Positions 23,404-33,781 are shown, counted from the stretch's first letter. The stretch is DNA of 64,000 bases from an uncultured Propionivibrio sp. (GCA_937923255.1 CALAIL010000037.1:1-64000); one strand, 5' to 3'. Program-made: numbers and translations. The notes: generated from the letters alone by a model not told the origin.

Positions 23404-23470
23404 CTCAAGGCTTCTGCATTCATAGCCAGACATTCCAGCCATATCTGTAGTAGCAAAGGGAGAAAACATC

Positions 23471-24391
23471 ATGTCAATGGCCGACCGCGACGGTTTTATC
23501 TGGAAAGACGGAAAACTCATCCCCTGGCGCGAAGCGAATACGCACGTTCTCACGCATTCCCTGCATTACGGCCTGTCTGTCTTCGAAGGGCTACGTGCTT
23601 ATAAAACCGAATCCGGCACCGCCATTTTCCGGCTCAAGGAGCACACCGAACGCCTGTTCAATTCAGCGCACATTTACATGATGAAAATCCCCTTCGATAG
23701 ATCTGCACTGATCGAAGCACAGAAGGAAGTCGTGCGTGCCAACCAGCTCGAATCCGGCTACATTCGCCCCATCGCCTTCTATGGTTCGGAAAAGATGGGC
23801 GTTTCCCCCAAGGGAGTCACGGTACACGTCGCCATCGCCGCCTGGCCGTGGGGCGCTTACCTGGGCGCCGATGGCATGGAAAAAGGCATTCGCGTCAAAA
23901 CGGCTTCCTTTGCCCGCCACCACATCAACGTGACGATGGCGCGCGCCAAGTTCGCCGCAACTTACGCCAATTCCATCCTGGCTAATATGGAAGCCACCGA
24001 CGATGGTTATGACGAAGCGCTGCTGCTCGACGTTGACGGCTTTGTTGCCGAAGGCTCGGGCGAGAACCTGTTTATCGTTAAGGGGGGCGTGCTCTACGAA
24101 CCGGAGCTCAGCTCCGCGCTGGTCGGCATTACGCGCGACACCATCATTACGCTGGCCAAGGATCTTGGCCTGGAGGTCCGCACCCGCCGCCTAACGCGCG
24201 ACGATATTTACATCGCCGATGAAGCCTTTTTCTCCGGCACGGCCGCCGAGGTTACGCCGATTCGCGAACTTGATAAGCGCCAGATCGGCGAAGGGGTGCG
24301 CGGACCGATCACAGCACAGCTGCAACAACGGTATTTCGACTGCGTCAACGGCCGTCTGCCGCAGTATGCCGACTGGCTCAGCTACGTCTAG
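23471..24391 (+). CDS. ilvE: branched-chain amino acid aminotransferase
   Basis: A 306-residue PLP fold-type IV enzyme that makes leucine, isoleucine and valine from their keto acids. It has the family's opening GFIWKDGKLIPWREANTHVL, the cofactor-binding TMARAKFAATYANSILANME, and the signature EGSGENLFIVKGGVLYEP. GGGAG precedes the ATG. The gene is alone, followed by a 323-base gap before waaF. Confidence 0.95.
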   Translation: MSMADRDGFIWKDGKLIPWREANTHVLTHSLHYGLSVFEGLRAYKTESGTAIFRLKEHTERLFNSAHIYMMKIPFDRSALIEAQKEVVRANQLESGYIRPIAFYGSEKMGVSPKGVTVHVAIAAWPWGAYLGADGMEKGIRVKTASFARHHINVTMARAKFAATYANSILANMEATDDGYDEALLLDVDGFVAEGSGENLFIVKGGVLYEPELSSALVGITRDTIITLAKDLGLEVRTRRLTRDDIYIADEAFFSGTAAEVTPIRELDKRQIGEGVRGPITAQLQQRYFDCVNGRLPQYADWLSYV

Positions 24392-24714
24392 CCACAAGAT
24401 TCCCGGATGCTATCCACTTCCGGCCTGGTTCTTTACACGGCTACACGGCTTATGGCGGGCGCTTTCATAAGCGCCCGGCAAGTGCAGGCATGAAGTGTCC
24501 ATCAATCAGGGGCAAAAACGCCCGGCAGCCCAGAGCCATCCATCCTGTACCATGTGAGAAGTACGCCTGAGCGCAAGATAACGCCATCACGCCAGGCCTT
24601 CGCCTCATGGCACAGCGGAGAATGTTCCCGGTCAATCCGCTTTCTTGGCCACTTTCCGGATTAATTCTGATTAATTTTTCCTAGCCGACGCTTTATTCCC
24701 TTCGCCTTTACGCC
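24392..24714. other. intergenic gap after ilvE
   Basis: No gene is supported. A hairpin GGGCGCTT-tcat-AAGCGCCC at about 24462-24481 may end the ilvE transcript but has no U-tract. I looked for the small zinc-ribbon gene that often sits between ilvE and waaF in relatives, and no Cys-pair motif of that kind is readable here. Confidence 0.4.
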
Positions 24715-25887
24715 ATGCCGACGTCGATTCATGAACGCGTGCTGATCGTCGCTCCCGCCTGGATTGGTGATGCGGTCATGGCGCAGCCGCTGTTCATACG
24801 CCTGAAAGAGCGATCCCCGGGTCTCACGCTCGATGCGCTTGCCCCCGCCTGGGTCGCGCCTGTTCTGCGCCGCATGCCGGAAATCAGCGAAATCATCGAC
24901 AACCCGTTCACCCACGGCGAACTCGCCCTCTCCGCTCGCTACCGGCTGGCGCGCCAACTATCGGCACGTGGCTACCGACGCGCCTATGTGCTGCCCAACT
25001 CGCTCAAGTCGGCGCTGATCCCCTGGCTGGCTGGCATTCCGCAACGTGTCGGCTTTACCGGCGAATCACGCTATGGCCTCATCAACCAACGCCACACGCT
25101 CGACCCGGCAGCCCTCCCCAAAATGGTCGAGCGCTTTGCGCAGCTTGCCGAAGCACCGGGTGCGCCCCTGCACCGTCCCTTGCCAAATCCGCGTCTCGTC
25201 TCGGAACATGCGCAGCAAAAAACGACGTGGGCGGCGCTGAATCTCCCACGCTATCCGGAAAAAATCGCTGTCTTCTGCCCCGGCGCCGAATATGGCCCGG
25301 CCAAGCGCTGGCCAGCGCGCCATTTTGCGGCGCTGGCGGATGAACTGATGGTACGCGGCTACCAGGTCTGGCTGCTCGGTTCGGCCAAAGATCGCGCAAT
25401 TGGTGACGAAATTCTTGCCCGCAGCGCATCGGCCGGCCCAGATACCGCAGATACCGCAAATGTCGCGCATACCGCGAATGCCATTGCTGCCGATAGCCAC
25501 GAAAATACTGCGCTGCGCAATCTCTGCGGGCAGACTTCGCTGACCGAGGCCATCGATCTGATTGCCTGCGCCGATTTCGTCGTCTGCAACGACTCCGGAC
25601 TGATGCACGTCGCGGCCGCCCTGGATCGGCCGCTGATTGCGCTATACGGATCGTCATCTCCCGCTTTCACGCCGCCGCTCTCGCCGCATGCGCGGGTGCT
25701 CAGCCTCAATCTCGCATGCAGCCCCTGTTTTCAGCGCGAATGCCCGCTGGGACATCTGGACTGCCTGAACCAGCTTGATCCGCAGCGCGTCTTCGCCGCC
25801 ACACCGGCTGCATCTTCTGCCCCACTATCCCCAAACCAGCAGGTAAATCGCCCGCTTTTTTGTAAAGGAAATGACCGTGAACCATAA
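24715..25887 (+). CDS. waaF: lipopolysaccharide heptosyltransferase II
   Basis: A 390-residue GT9 glycosyltransferase that adds the second heptose to the LPS inner core on the cytoplasmic face. It has [19 protein letters not shown] at the N-terminus, [18 protein letters not shown] mid-protein, then [21 protein letters not shown]. The C-terminal [17 protein letters not shown] is typical of WaaF. An extra low-complexity stretch near residues 241-256 ([14 protein letters not shown]) comes from imperfect GATACCGCA repeats. The 3' end overlaps the fhs start by 17 bases. Confidence 0.92.
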   Translation: MPTSIHERVLIVAPAWIGDAVMAQPLFIRLKERSPGLTLDALAPAWVAPVLRRMPEISEIIDNPFTHGELALSARYRLARQLSARGYRRAYVLPNSLKSALIPWLAGIPQRVGFTGESRYGLINQRHTLDPAALPKMVERFAQLAEAPGAPLHRPLPNPRLVSEHAQQKTTWAALNLPRYPEKIAVFCPGAEYGPAKRWPARHFAALADELMVRGYQVWLLGSAKDRAIGDEILARSASAGPDTADTANVAHTANAIAADSHENTALRNLCGQTSLTEAIDLIACADFVVCNDSGLMHVAAALDRPLIALYGSSSPAFTPPLSPHARVLSLNLACSPCFQRECPLGHLDCLNQLDPQRVFAATPAASSAPLSPNQQVNRPLFCKGNDREP

Positions 25888-27553
25888 GACAGACGCCCAA
25901 ATCGCCCAGGAATCCGTCATGCAGCCGATTGCCAACATTGCCGGCAAGCTGGGACTGAAACACGAGCAGCTTGAGCCATACGGCCATTACAAAGCCAAAA
26001 TCAATCCCGCCGATGCCTTCAGGCTGCCCCAAAAGGCAGGACATCTGATTCTGGTCACCGCCATCAACCCGACGCCGGCAGGCGAAGGCAAGACCACCGT
26101 AACCATCGGTCTGGCCGACGCGCTGAACCACATCGGCAAACAGGCGGTTGTCGCCCTGCGCGAGCCTTCGCTTGGCCCTGTGTTCGGCATCAAAGGCGGT
26201 GCGGCAGGCGGCGGCTATGCGCAGGTTTTGCCGATGGAAGACATCAATCTGCACTTCACCGGCGACTTCCACGCCATCGGCGCGGCCAACAATCTCCTGG
26301 CAGCGATGCTCGACAACCACATCTATCAAGGCAATGCGCTGGGCATCGACCCCAAGCGCATCTTGTGGCGGCGCGCAATAGACATGAACGACCGCCAGCT
26401 GCGCAATATCGTCAGCGGCATGGGCAAGCCGACCGACGGTGTGCTGCGCCCCGACGGTTTCGATATCACCGTAGCTTCCGAAGTCATGGCGGTGTTCTGT
26501 CTGGCGAATGACCTGACCGACCTGAAAACCCGCCTGGGCAATATTCTGATCGCTTACACCAAAGACGGCCGCCCGATTTACGCCAGGGATCTGAACGCCC
26601 ACGGGGCGATGGCGGCTTTGCTGAAAGACGCGATCAAACCCAATCTGGTGCAGACCATTGCCGGCACACCCGCATTCGTGCACGGCGGCCCGTTCGCCAA
26701 TATTGCGCATGGTTGCAATTCCGTCCTGGCAACCCGCGTAGCGCGGCATTTGGCGGATTACACCGTGACCGAGGCCGGTTTCGGAGCCGATCTGGGGGCG
26801 GAAAAATTTTGCGATATCAAATGCCGTTTGAGCGGAATCAGACCAGATGCCGCCGTGCTCGTCGCCACCGTGCGCGCCCTGAAATACAACGGCGGCGTCG
26901 CGCGGGAAGACCTGGGGCAGGAAAATCTCGACGTACTGCAACGCGGCTTACCCAATCTGCTGCGTCATATCAGCAACCTGAAAAATGTGTTCGGCCTACC
27001 GGTCGTCGTCGCACTCAACCGTTTTGTGTCCGACACCGAGGCCGAACTTGCCCTGATTCAGGCGGCCTGCGCTGAGCACGGCGTAGATGTCTCACTGACC
27101 GAGGTATGGGGCAAAGGCGGCGCGGGCGGCGCCGATCTGGCACATAAAGTGCTGGCGGCAATAGACAAGCAACCGAACAATTTTGCCTATGCCTACGAGG
27201 TCAGCAGCAGCATCAAAGACAAAATCCGCACCATCGCCCAACGCATCTATGGCGCCGCCGATGTGGATTTCAGCCGCGAGGCGCTCGCCGAGATTACCGC
27301 GCTGGAAAAATCCGGCCAGGACAAACTGCCGATCTGCATGGCGAAGACCCAATACTCATTCAGCGACGACGCCAAGCTATTGGGCTGCCCAAGCGGTTTC
27401 AACATCACGGTGCGCAACCTGACCCTCTCGGCCGGCGCAGGCTTTATCGTCGCCATCTGCGGCGCAATCATGAAAATGCCTGGCCTGCCAAAAGTGCCTT
27501 CCGCCGAAAAAATCGACGTGGACGAAAACGGCAACATCGTCGGGCTATTCTGA
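25871..27553 (+). CDS. fhs: formate-tetrahydrofolate ligase
   Basis: A 560-residue enzyme that makes 10-formyl-THF from formate, THF and ATP. The P-loop-like [19 protein letters not shown] is near residues 64-82; [20 protein letters not shown] and [14 protein letters not shown] are fully conserved. AAAGGAA precedes the ATG, inside the end of waaF. The protein strikes me as closest to neisserial Fhs. It supplies one-carbon units for purines and fMet from formate. Confidence 0.95.
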   Translation: MTVNHKTDAQIAQESVMQPIANIAGKLGLKHEQLEPYGHYKAKINPADAFRLPQKAGHLILVTAINPTPAGEGKTTVTIGLADALNHIGKQAVVALREPSLGPVFGIKGGAAGGGYAQVLPMEDINLHFTGDFHAIGAANNLLAAMLDNHIYQGNALGIDPKRILWRRAIDMNDRQLRNIVSGMGKPTDGVLRPDGFDITVASEVMAVFCLANDLTDLKTRLGNILIAYTKDGRPIYARDLNAHGAMAALLKDAIKPNLVQTIAGTPAFVHGGPFANIAHGCNSVLATRVARHLADYTVTEAGFGADLGAEKFCDIKCRLSGIRPDAAVLVATVRALKYNGGVAREDLGQENLDVLQRGLPNLLRHISNLKNVFGLPVVVALNRFVSDTEAELALIQAACAEHGVDVSLTEVWGKGGAGGADLAHKVLAAIDKQPNNFAYAYEVSSSIKDKIRTIAQRIYGAADVDFSREALAEITALEKSGQDKLPICMAKTQYSFSDDAKLLGCPSGFNITVRNLTLSAGAGFIVAICGAIMKMPGLPKVPSAEKIDVDENGNIVGLF

Positions 27554-27645
27554 CGTTTCGGTTTGCTTGTTAATAATCAGGCGGGCTGTCTGGACATCCC
27601 CAAACGATGTGGGGAGCGACGACCCGCCGACGTGTATCAATATAA

Positions 27646-28491
27646 ATGCTCAACCGACTTGATAACTGGCTCACCCATCATTCCGATCATCCCGATCTGC
27701 GCGGCGGCAGGCGTTTTCTCACCGAATTCTGGTTTTTCGGCCTGAAAGAGGCTCGCGCCTGCCTGTTTGCAGGGCTGTTTTTTATCGCCATGTTTGTCGT
27801 ACCGCGCGAAGGCTGGGCAGGCATGGCCCGCTATGATTTGTTATTAATATTTGCGCTGGCTGTGCAGGCCGCGATGCTGGCGTATGGATTTGAAACATGG
27901 GACGAAGTGAAATCGATCACGCTATTTCATGTGATCGGCTTCGCGCTTGAGGTATTCAAAACTTCCGGCAGCATCCAGTCGTGGGCGTACCCGGGCGCAG
28001 GCTATACCAAACTCTTCGGCGTGCCGCTCTTTACCGGCTTCATGTACGCCGCCGTCGGCAGCTACATCATCCAGGCCTGGCGGCTGTTCAACATCAAAAT
28101 CCAGAGCCATCCGCCGTACTGGCTCGCCACCCTTGCCGCGCTTTTGGTATATGCCAACTTCTTTACCCACCACTATATCGGCGACTACCGTGGGTATATC
28201 GGCGCCTTCATCCTCGGTCTCTATGCCCGTACCACCGTGTACTTCACTCCCTACGACCGTGTCCGCAAAATGCCGTTGCTGCTGGCTTTCGTGCTCATCG
28301 GTTTTTTCATTTGGCTGGCTGAAAACATCGGCACCTTCGCGGGTGTGTGGCAATACCCCAACCAGCTCGGCGCCTGGTCGGCGGTTCACATCAGCAAATG
28401 GAGCGCATGGTCGCTGCTGGTCATTATGACTTTTGTCATCGTCGCCAACTTGAAACATATCAAGCACACCATCGCCATATCACGCGATTAG
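27646..28491 (+). CDS. DUF817 family membrane protein
   Basis: A 281-residue inner-membrane protein with about eight hydrophobic segments. The conserved block FHVIGFALEVFKTSGSIQSW with YPGAGYTKLFGVPLFTGFMY, and THHYIGDYRGYIGA, are those of DUF817. Function is unknown. It is followed at short distance by two further small membrane-protein genes on the same strand. Confidence 0.8.
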   Translation: MLNRLDNWLTHHSDHPDLRGGRRFLTEFWFFGLKEARACLFAGLFFIAMFVVPREGWAGMARYDLLLIFALAVQAAMLAYGFETWDEVKSITLFHVIGFALEVFKTSGSIQSWAYPGAGYTKLFGVPLFTGFMYAAVGSYIIQAWRLFNIKIQSHPPYWLATLAALLVYANFFTHHYIGDYRGYIGAFILGLYARTTVYFTPYDRVRKMPLLLAFVLIGFFIWLAENIGTFAGVWQYPNQLGAWSAVHISKWSAWSLLVIMTFVIVANLKHIKHTIAISRD

Positions 28492-28542
28492 GGCGGACAG
28501 ACAGATTCGCCCATCGTTCCCGATCGACGCCATGCCCACGCC

Positions 28543-29283
28543 ATGCCTTTTACCCTCGCCCATCCCGCATTCATTCTGCCGCTGGCACGCTGCCGCTTTC
28601 TGCATTTTCCCGCACTGGTTTTGGGCGCAATGTCGCCCGATTTCGCCTATTTCCTTTACGGCAAACCAGTGAACTGCGGGCACGGCTGGGAAGATATTTT
28701 TTGGCTCGACGTTCCGCTGACAGCGCTGTTTTGGCTGTTTTATCGCCGCCTGCTGGCGGAAGTTCTGCACGAAAACCTGCCTGACTGCCTGAATGCCGCC
28801 TATCCCCCAACGCCGCGTTTCAAACGGTCTTGGCAGCATGTGCTTTGCTTTACCCTGTCTGCCGCGCTCGGGGCGTTTTCGCATATCGTGCTGGATGCAT
28901 TTACGCATGGGAACGGCGGCTTCGTACTGCATTTCGAGGTGCTACGCCAGCCTGTCGGCGGATTGGCGCTGTTCAAATGGCTGCAATACGGCGGCGGTAT
29001 CGGCGGGCTGGCGGTGCTGCTTTGGTATCAGCGCCGGATGGCGCGACGCTTCCCCGCTGTTTCCCACAAAAATGGACGGCAGAAACGGCAATTCTGGCTA
29101 CGGATCGGCGCCAGTGTCTGCGCATTATTGCTGGCGTGGCAGCTGATCGTGCCGGTCGCCGCGAAGGCGGCGGCAATATGGGTCATCCGCCTGGTCGATG
29201 CATGCATTCTGGTGCTGGCGTTTGCCGGCTTATGGAAAAATTCGCTGAAAATCTTGTGCAAGCCCGACCGACAGACTGATTAA
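28543..29283 (+). CDS. DUF4184 family membrane protein
   Basis: A 246-residue membrane protein. The N-terminus [14 protein letters not shown] and then [13 protein letters not shown], plus [14 protein letters not shown], match DUF4184, which has a histidine/aspartate pattern like that of the YdjM-type membrane-bound metal hydrolases. Function is unknown. The stop lies two bases before the next start, suggesting coupled translation. Confidence 0.78.
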   Translation: MPFTLAHPAFILPLARCRFLHFPALVLGAMSPDFAYFLYGKPVNCGHGWEDIFWLDVPLTALFWLFYRRLLAEVLHENLPDCLNAAYPPTPRFKRSWQHVLCFTLSAALGAFSHIVLDAFTHGNGGFVLHFEVLRQPVGGLALFKWLQYGGGIGGLAVLLWYQRRMARRFPAVSHKNGRQKRQFWLRIGASVCALLLAWQLIVPVAAKAAAIWVIRLVDACILVLAFAGLWKNSLKILCKPDRQTD

Positions 29284-29285
29284 TC

Positions 29286-29609
29286 ATGCTCAGAACCTTG
29301 TTGCTTTTTATCCTGACCGCGCTGGCCGAAATCACCGGCTGCTGGCTCCCCTATCTTTGGCTGCGCCAGGCCGGATCGGCCTGGCTGCTTGTTCCGGCCG
29401 CGTTTTCGCTGGCACTGTTTGCCTGGCTGCTGACGCTGCATCCCGCCGCCAGCGGCCGTATTTATGCGGCTTACGGCGGCGTGTATATCAGCGTCGCACT
29501 GCTCTGGCTCTGGTTGGCGGATGGCGTTCGACCGCAATGGACGGACTGGATCGGCATTGCCCTGTGCCTGAGCGGGATGACGATCATTATGTGGGGCGCA
29601 AGATCATAG
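29286..29609 (+). CDS. UPF0060 (YnfA) family membrane protein
   Basis: A 107-residue protein with four hydrophobic helices. The opening [17 protein letters not shown] and [19 protein letters not shown] are diagnostic of YnfA, a small-multidrug-resistance-like family. It starts two bases after the DUF4184 stop. Confidence 0.88.
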   Translation: MLRTLLLFILTALAEITGCWLPYLWLRQAGSAWLLVPAAFSLALFAWLLTLHPAASGRIYAAYGGVYISVALLWLWLADGVRPQWTDWIGIALCLSGMTIIMWGARS

Positions 29610-29699
29610 CTTTTTAAGCATTTTTCAGGGAATCACCCTGCAAACGATCGCGGAGTATAATGTCTGCCCGCATTTTTCGTTGTTACACCCAGGAAGATC

Positions 29700-30953
29700 A
29701 TGACCCGTACTGTCATACCGCCAGGCAATGTTGCGCTGCCCGTTTCCCGCACCCGGCTGCTCGCACTTTCGGGGGTAGGCTGGATGTTCGATGCGATGGA
29801 CGTGGGCTTGCTCTCGTTCATTCTGGCCGCACTCAAAGCCGACTGGGGATTGTCGCCCGCGCAGATGGGCTGGCTGGGCGCTGTCAATTCAGTCGGCATG
29901 GCGGCAGGCGCCCTCCTGTTCGGAATGATGGCCGACCGCATTGGACGCAAACAGGTTTTCATCATTACCCTACTGTTATTCGCTACGGCCAGCGGACTAT
30001 CGGCGCTGGCCGAGACGCTGGCGATCCTGCTGGTACTCCGCTTTTTTATCGGCATGGGGCTCGGCGGTGAACTGCCGGTGGCCGCCACTTATGTTTCCGA
30101 GCGCGTGCCGGCGCATGAACGCGGGCGCATCGTCGTGCTTCTGGAGAGTTTCTGGGCCGTTGGCTGGCTGCTGGCAGCACTGATCGCCTATTTCGTCATG
30201 CCGCGCTTTGCGCCCGATATGGGTTGGCGCATCGCCCTGCTACTGGGCGCGCTGCCGGCGATCTACGCGCTTTACCTGCGCTGCGGGCTACCCGACGACA
30301 CGCCCGCTGCGGCAAGACATAACGCGGACGACGACGCCCCCGCGACGTTGTCGTGGACAGCGCGGCTGGCACGCCTGTGGTCCGCGCCATACCGCCGCCC
30401 CACGCTGATGCTGTGGGTCTTGTGGTTCACCGTGGTGTTTTCCTATTACGGCATGTTTCTGTGGCTGCCCAGCGTGATGATCGCCAAAGGGTTTGCCCTG
30501 ATCCGAAGCTTCGAATACGTGCTTTTGATGACGCTGGCGCAGTTGCCGGGTTATTTCACTGCCGCCTGGCTAATCGAGCGCATCGGGCGCAAGGCCGTAC
30601 TGGTCGTGTACCTGCTGGGAACAGCCGCCAGTGCCTGGGCGTTCGGCAATGCCGGCAACGAGACGGCACTGTTGCTGTCGGGCGCGCTGTTATCGTTTTT
30701 CAACCTGGGAGCGTGGGGCGCGCTATACGCTTATTCGCCCGAAAACTACCCCGCCTCCATCCGCGCCAGCGGTGTCGGCACAGCTGCCGCCATAGGTCGC
30801 GTGGGCGGTATTTTGGGGCCATTGGCCATCCCGTTTCTTGGCGCGCATGGCTGGGGCACAGGCGGTATCTTTGCGCTGTTTGCCGCCGCCATTGCCCTGG
30901 GCGCGCTGGCTGTGGCACTGCTGGGACGCGAAACGCGCGGGCTGGCCGCATAA
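29700..30953 (+). CDS. MFS transporter, sugar/aromatic-acid porter type
   Basis: A 417-residue carrier with 12 predicted helices. It has GWMFDAMDVGLLSFILAAL at helix 1 (the D residue of the AAHS/NiaP group), GMMADRIGRKQVF between helices 2 and 3, and GELPVAATYVSERVPAHERG between 4 and 5. The second-half repeat LIERIGRKAVLV is also present. The substrate could be an aromatic acid, nicotinate or a sugar; sequence alone does not decide. AGGAAG precedes the ATG. A repeat-rich gap follows. Confidence 0.85.
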   Translation: MTRTVIPPGNVALPVSRTRLLALSGVGWMFDAMDVGLLSFILAALKADWGLSPAQMGWLGAVNSVGMAAGALLFGMMADRIGRKQVFIITLLLFATASGLSALAETLAILLVLRFFIGMGLGGELPVAATYVSERVPAHERGRIVVLLESFWAVGWLLAALIAYFVMPRFAPDMGWRIALLLGALPAIYALYLRCGLPDDTPAAARHNADDDAPATLSWTARLARLWSAPYRRPTLMLWVLWFTVVFSYYGMFLWLPSVMIAKGFALIRSFEYVLLMTLAQLPGYFTAAWLIERIGRKAVLVVYLLGTAASAWAFGNAGNETALLLSGALLSFFNLGAWGALYAYSPENYPASIRASGVGTAAAIGRVGGILGPLAIPFLGAHGWGTGGIFALFAAAIALGALAVALLGRETRGLAA

Positions 30954-30958
30954 AAAAA

Positions 30959-31133
30959 GCAGGCGCCGCTGAAACCCGCGTAAATAGGGCATCTCCGGCA
31001 TCCCTGCCCTGAAGTCCTTTATTGATAAGGGTTCCAGAGGCGCCCATCCGGAAACGCCCTATCCACGTGGGCTTCAGAGGGTGTATCGGGAGAATAGCCT
31101 ATCCACGCGGGTTTCCGAGGAGGTGCCCTAAGT
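30959..31133. repeat. REP/BIME-like repeat cluster
   Basis: At least four units, for example ACCCGCGTAAATAGGGCATC, CCTTTATTGATAAGGGTTCC, GCCCTATCCACGTGGGCTTC and GCCTATCCACGCGGGTTTCC, spaced about 40 bases. It starts 6 bases after the MFS stop and ends just before a Correia-like element. Confidence 0.7.
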
Positions 31134-31140
31134 CTCTTAT

Positions 31141-31243
31141 ATAGCGGCTCGACTTTGCCAAAAGACAAGGCGGCGAGCCGCAGACAGTACGAGTAGTACG
31201 GCAAGGCGAGCCAACGCAGTATTTTGGTAAAGGAATCCGCTAT
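31141..31243. mobile_element. Correia-like MITE, copy 2
   Basis: The 103-bp element is the best-preserved copy: ATAGCGGCTCGACTTTGCCA at the left and TTGGTAAAGGAATCCGCTAT at the right form imperfect inverted repeats of about 26 bases. The core GACAAGGCGGCGAGCCGCAG then ACAGTACGAGTAGTACGGCA and AGGCGAGCCAACGC matches the Neisseria Correia core nearly base for base. It has no coding content. Confidence 0.78.
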
Positions 31244-31349
31244 GGCTTGACTTTGCCAAAGACAAGGCGGTAAGCCGCAGACAGACCATTCAATACGGCA
31301 AGGCCAGGTCAACACGGCAACGCAGTAGGTTGGCGAAGGAAGCCGCTAT
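31241..31349. mobile_element. Correia-like MITE, copy 3
   Basis: This copy abuts copy 2 head to tail, sharing TAT. It has GACAAGGCGGTAAGCCGCAG and CAATACGGCAAGGCCAGG and ends GGAAGCCGCTAT, but its left end (TATGGCTTGACTTT) has lost the ATAGCGG motif. A further REP-like unit (GCCCTATCCATAAGGGCTTC) follows at about 31370-31390. Confidence 0.65.
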
Positions 31350-31415
31350 TTCAGAGGAGGTCTGGAAGCGCCCTATCCATAAGGGCTTCGGCGGCGCTTT
31401 GTTCGGGGCGCGGTG

Positions 31416-32021
31416 TTAAAACGCGTCGCCGGTGCGGATGAGGCCAACGGCAATGCCCTCGATCGCCAGCGCCTGTACGCGCGTATCGACGATGATGGGC
31501 GAAAAGTCCGGATTTTCGGCAATCAGTTCGACGGTTTCGCCCTTGCGGCGGTAGCGCTTGACCGTCACGTCATCATCTAGGCGCGCGACGACAATTTGGC
31601 CGTTATGCGCCTCGGCACAGCGGTGTACCGCCAGCAGGTCGCCATCAAGGATGCCTGCATTGAGCATCGACAGGCCGCGTACGCGCAGCAGAAAATCCGC
31701 GCGCGGACTAAACAGCGAAGCATCGAGCGGATAGCGCGCCTGGACATTTTCCACGGCCAGAATCGGGCTGCCGGCGGCAACGCTGCCGATCAGCGGCAAG
31801 CCAAGCTGTTCAACCAGACGGATGCCGCGCGCTGATCCCGGTTCGAGCACAATCAATCCTTTTTTAGCCAGCGCGCGCAAGTGATCTTCCGCCGCATTGG
31901 GCGAAGCAAAGCCGAAAGCACGGGCGATTTCGGCACGCGTCGGCGGCGCCCCCAACACTTCCCGTGAGTTCCGGATGAAGTCGAGGATTTCCTGCTGGCG
32001 CGGTGTGAGTCTGGCTGTCAT
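31416..32021 (-). CDS. lexA: LexA repressor
   Basis: A 201-residue SOS repressor and self-cleaving protease. The winged helix (1-65) has the recognition segment [21 protein letters not shown]. Cleavage should fall at Ala83-Gly84 in VAAGSP; the catalytic pair is Ser118 (RGLSML) and Lys155 (VTVKRYRR). GGAAG precedes the ATG. A SOS box 24 bases upstream shows autoregulation. Confidence 0.97.
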   Translation of the reverse strand: MTARLTPRQQEILDFIRNSREVLGAPPTRAEIARAFGFASPNAAEDHLRALAKKGLIVLEPGSARGIRLVEQLGLPLIGSVAAGSPILAVENVQARYPLDASLFSPRADFLLRVRGLSMLNAGILDGDLLAVHRCAEAHNGQIVVARLDDDVTVKRYRRKGETVELIAENPDFSPIIVDTRVQALAIEGIAVGLIRTGDAF

Positions 32022-32044
32022 GATACTTCCGACGCATTAAATAT

Positions 32045-32060
32045 CTGTATTTATATACAG
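32045..32060. promoter_or_regulatory. SOS box (LexA operator) of lexA
   Basis: CTGTATTTATATACAG matches the CTGT-N8-ACAG consensus with both half-sites perfect. It lies 24 bases before the lexA start. Confidence 0.92.
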
Positions 32061-32127
32061 TTATTGTTCGGAAAGCAAGCCGGCACGAAGAATTTGCGCC
32101 GATGACGCCGCTTTTCCAGATAGCCCC

Positions 32128-32282
32128 GCCGGAACCCGCGTAAACAAAGGGCTGGCGGGCGCTCTCCTCGGAAATGCCCTGTTTATAAGGGCTTCAGAGC
32201 ACCCTCACCGGAGAGGCCCTGTTTATAAGGGTTTCCGGGCAGCCGCCCCGAATACGCGGGCTGGCGGATAGCCTTGATAAAA
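32128..32282. repeat. REP/BIME-like repeat cluster
   Basis: Two copies of GCCCTGTTTATAAGGG exactly 40 bases apart (32197 and 32217 region), flanked by AACCCGCGTAAACAAAGGG and GAATACGCGGGCT half units. It lies between the lexA operator and the end of ackA. Confidence 0.72.
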
Positions 32283-32292
32283 GCTCGGCCGC

Positions 32293-33501
32293 TCAATGCC
32301 CCGGCAATGCGGCGACGATATCGCGCGTATCGCGTGCGATTTCCAATTCTTCATTCGTCGGTACGACCATGACCTTGATCGCTGAATCGGCCGTCGAAAT
32401 GATCGCTTCCTTGCCGCGGACATTGTTGGCGGCAGCGTCAAGTTTGATGCCGAGCAGGGCGAGCCGGTTAACGACCGTCGCGCGGAAATCGGTGCCGTTT
32501 TCGCCAATACCGCCGGTAAAAATGATGGCATCGACACGCCCCAGCTCGATGGCGTAAGCGCCGATGTATTTCAGGCTACGATGGCACAGAACGTCGAGCG
32601 CCAGTTGGGCGCGAACATTGCCTTGCGCGGCCGCTATTTCGACGTCGCGCATATCGGAGCTGACGCCGGAAATGCCGAGCAGCCCGGATTGTTTGTTGAG
32701 CACGACGTCGATATCGTCAATCGACAAACTGCTGGTGTCGGCCAGAAAGCGGAGCACGCCGGGGTCGATGTCGCCGCTGCGCGTGCCCATGACCATGCCT
32801 TCGAGCGGCGTCATGCCCATGCTGGTATCGTAGGACTTGCCGTTTTTGATCGCGGTAAATGACGAGCCGTTGCCCATGTGGCAGGTAATGCAGTTGAAGC
32901 GATCCAGGGCGATGCCGAGAATCTGCGCGGCGCGCTCGGAAACGAAGCGGTGCGAGGTGCCGTGAAAGCCGTAGCGGCGGACGTGGAGCTTTTCATACCA
33001 TTCGTAAGGCACGGCATAAAGATAGGATTCGGGCGGCATTGTGGTATGGAAGGCGGTATCGAAGACGGCAACGTTCGGCACACCCGGCAGATCCTGCATC
33101 ATGGCCTTGATGCCGGTGATGTTCGGCGGATTGTGCAATGGCGCCAGCGGGATGTTTTCCTGGAGCACGGCGATCACCTTCTCATCGACGAGCACGGATT
33201 TGGAGAACTTTTCCGCGCCATGCACGACCCGGTGTCCCACGGCGGTGATGTCCTTGAGCGACCCGATGACGCCGGTTTTGGCATCGACCAGCAGCTCGAG
33301 AATATGCGCAATGGCCGCGGCATGGTCGGCCACGTGCAGCACCTCGCGTATTTTTTTGCCGCCGACCGGCTCGTAGGTGAGCGCTGCGTCCTGCATGCCA
33401 ATGCGCTCAACCAGGCCGCTCGCGACCCGCCGCTCGTTGCTCATATCCAGCAACTGGTACTTAAAGGAAGAACTGCCGCAATTCAATACAAAAACGAACA
33501 T
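32293..33501 (-). CDS. ackA: acetate kinase
   Basis: A 402-residue enzyme that interconverts acetate plus ATP and acetyl phosphate. Both signatures are intact: VLNCGSSSFKY at the N-terminus and GFHGTSHRFVS mid-protein; HMGNGSS and FTGGIGENG complete the nucleotide site. No pta gene is next to it here. GGGT lies before the ATG. Length is the family norm. Confidence 0.96.
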   Translation of the reverse strand: MFVFVLNCGSSSFKYQLLDMSNERRVASGLVERIGMQDAALTYEPVGGKKIREVLHVADHAAAIAHILELLVDAKTGVIGSLKDITAVGHRVVHGAEKFSKSVLVDEKVIAVLQENIPLAPLHNPPNITGIKAMMQDLPGVPNVAVFDTAFHTTMPPESYLYAVPYEWYEKLHVRRYGFHGTSHRFVSERAAQILGIALDRFNCITCHMGNGSSFTAIKNGKSYDTSMGMTPLEGMVMGTRSGDIDPGVLRFLADTSSLSIDDIDVVLNKQSGLLGISGVSSDMRDVEIAAAQGNVRAQLALDVLCHRSLKYIGAYAIELGRVDAIIFTGGIGENGTDFRATVVNRLALLGIKLDAAANNVRGKEAIISTADSAIKVMVVPTNEELEIARDTRDIVAALPGH

Positions 33502-33781
33502 GATGTTTACCCTGCCTTTCCGTACCTTTGCGCGTTTTTCTGAATTTTCCGCCTTTTACTGTTTTGTCTTACTTCACCTTTTTGACACTTTCAACGCCAG
33601 GCACGCCATTTTCAAGCGCGTAATTCCATCCATCCGCCAGCATTAAGCCCATTCCGTTGCATTCTACCCAAGCCAGGCAGGCAGGCAACAAAAAACTGAA
33701 TCCAGAACGTATGCGCCTGCCGAAAGGTTTTTATAACCCCATGATTCAAGCCGGCTTTTAAGACAAATAGCCACTTGCCGA

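Noticed and set aside
32197..32240. Regularly spaced 40-bp units as a possible CRISPR array
   Set aside because: Units alternate in orientation, spacers are not unique, the pattern is scattered over many gaps, and no cas gene is present.
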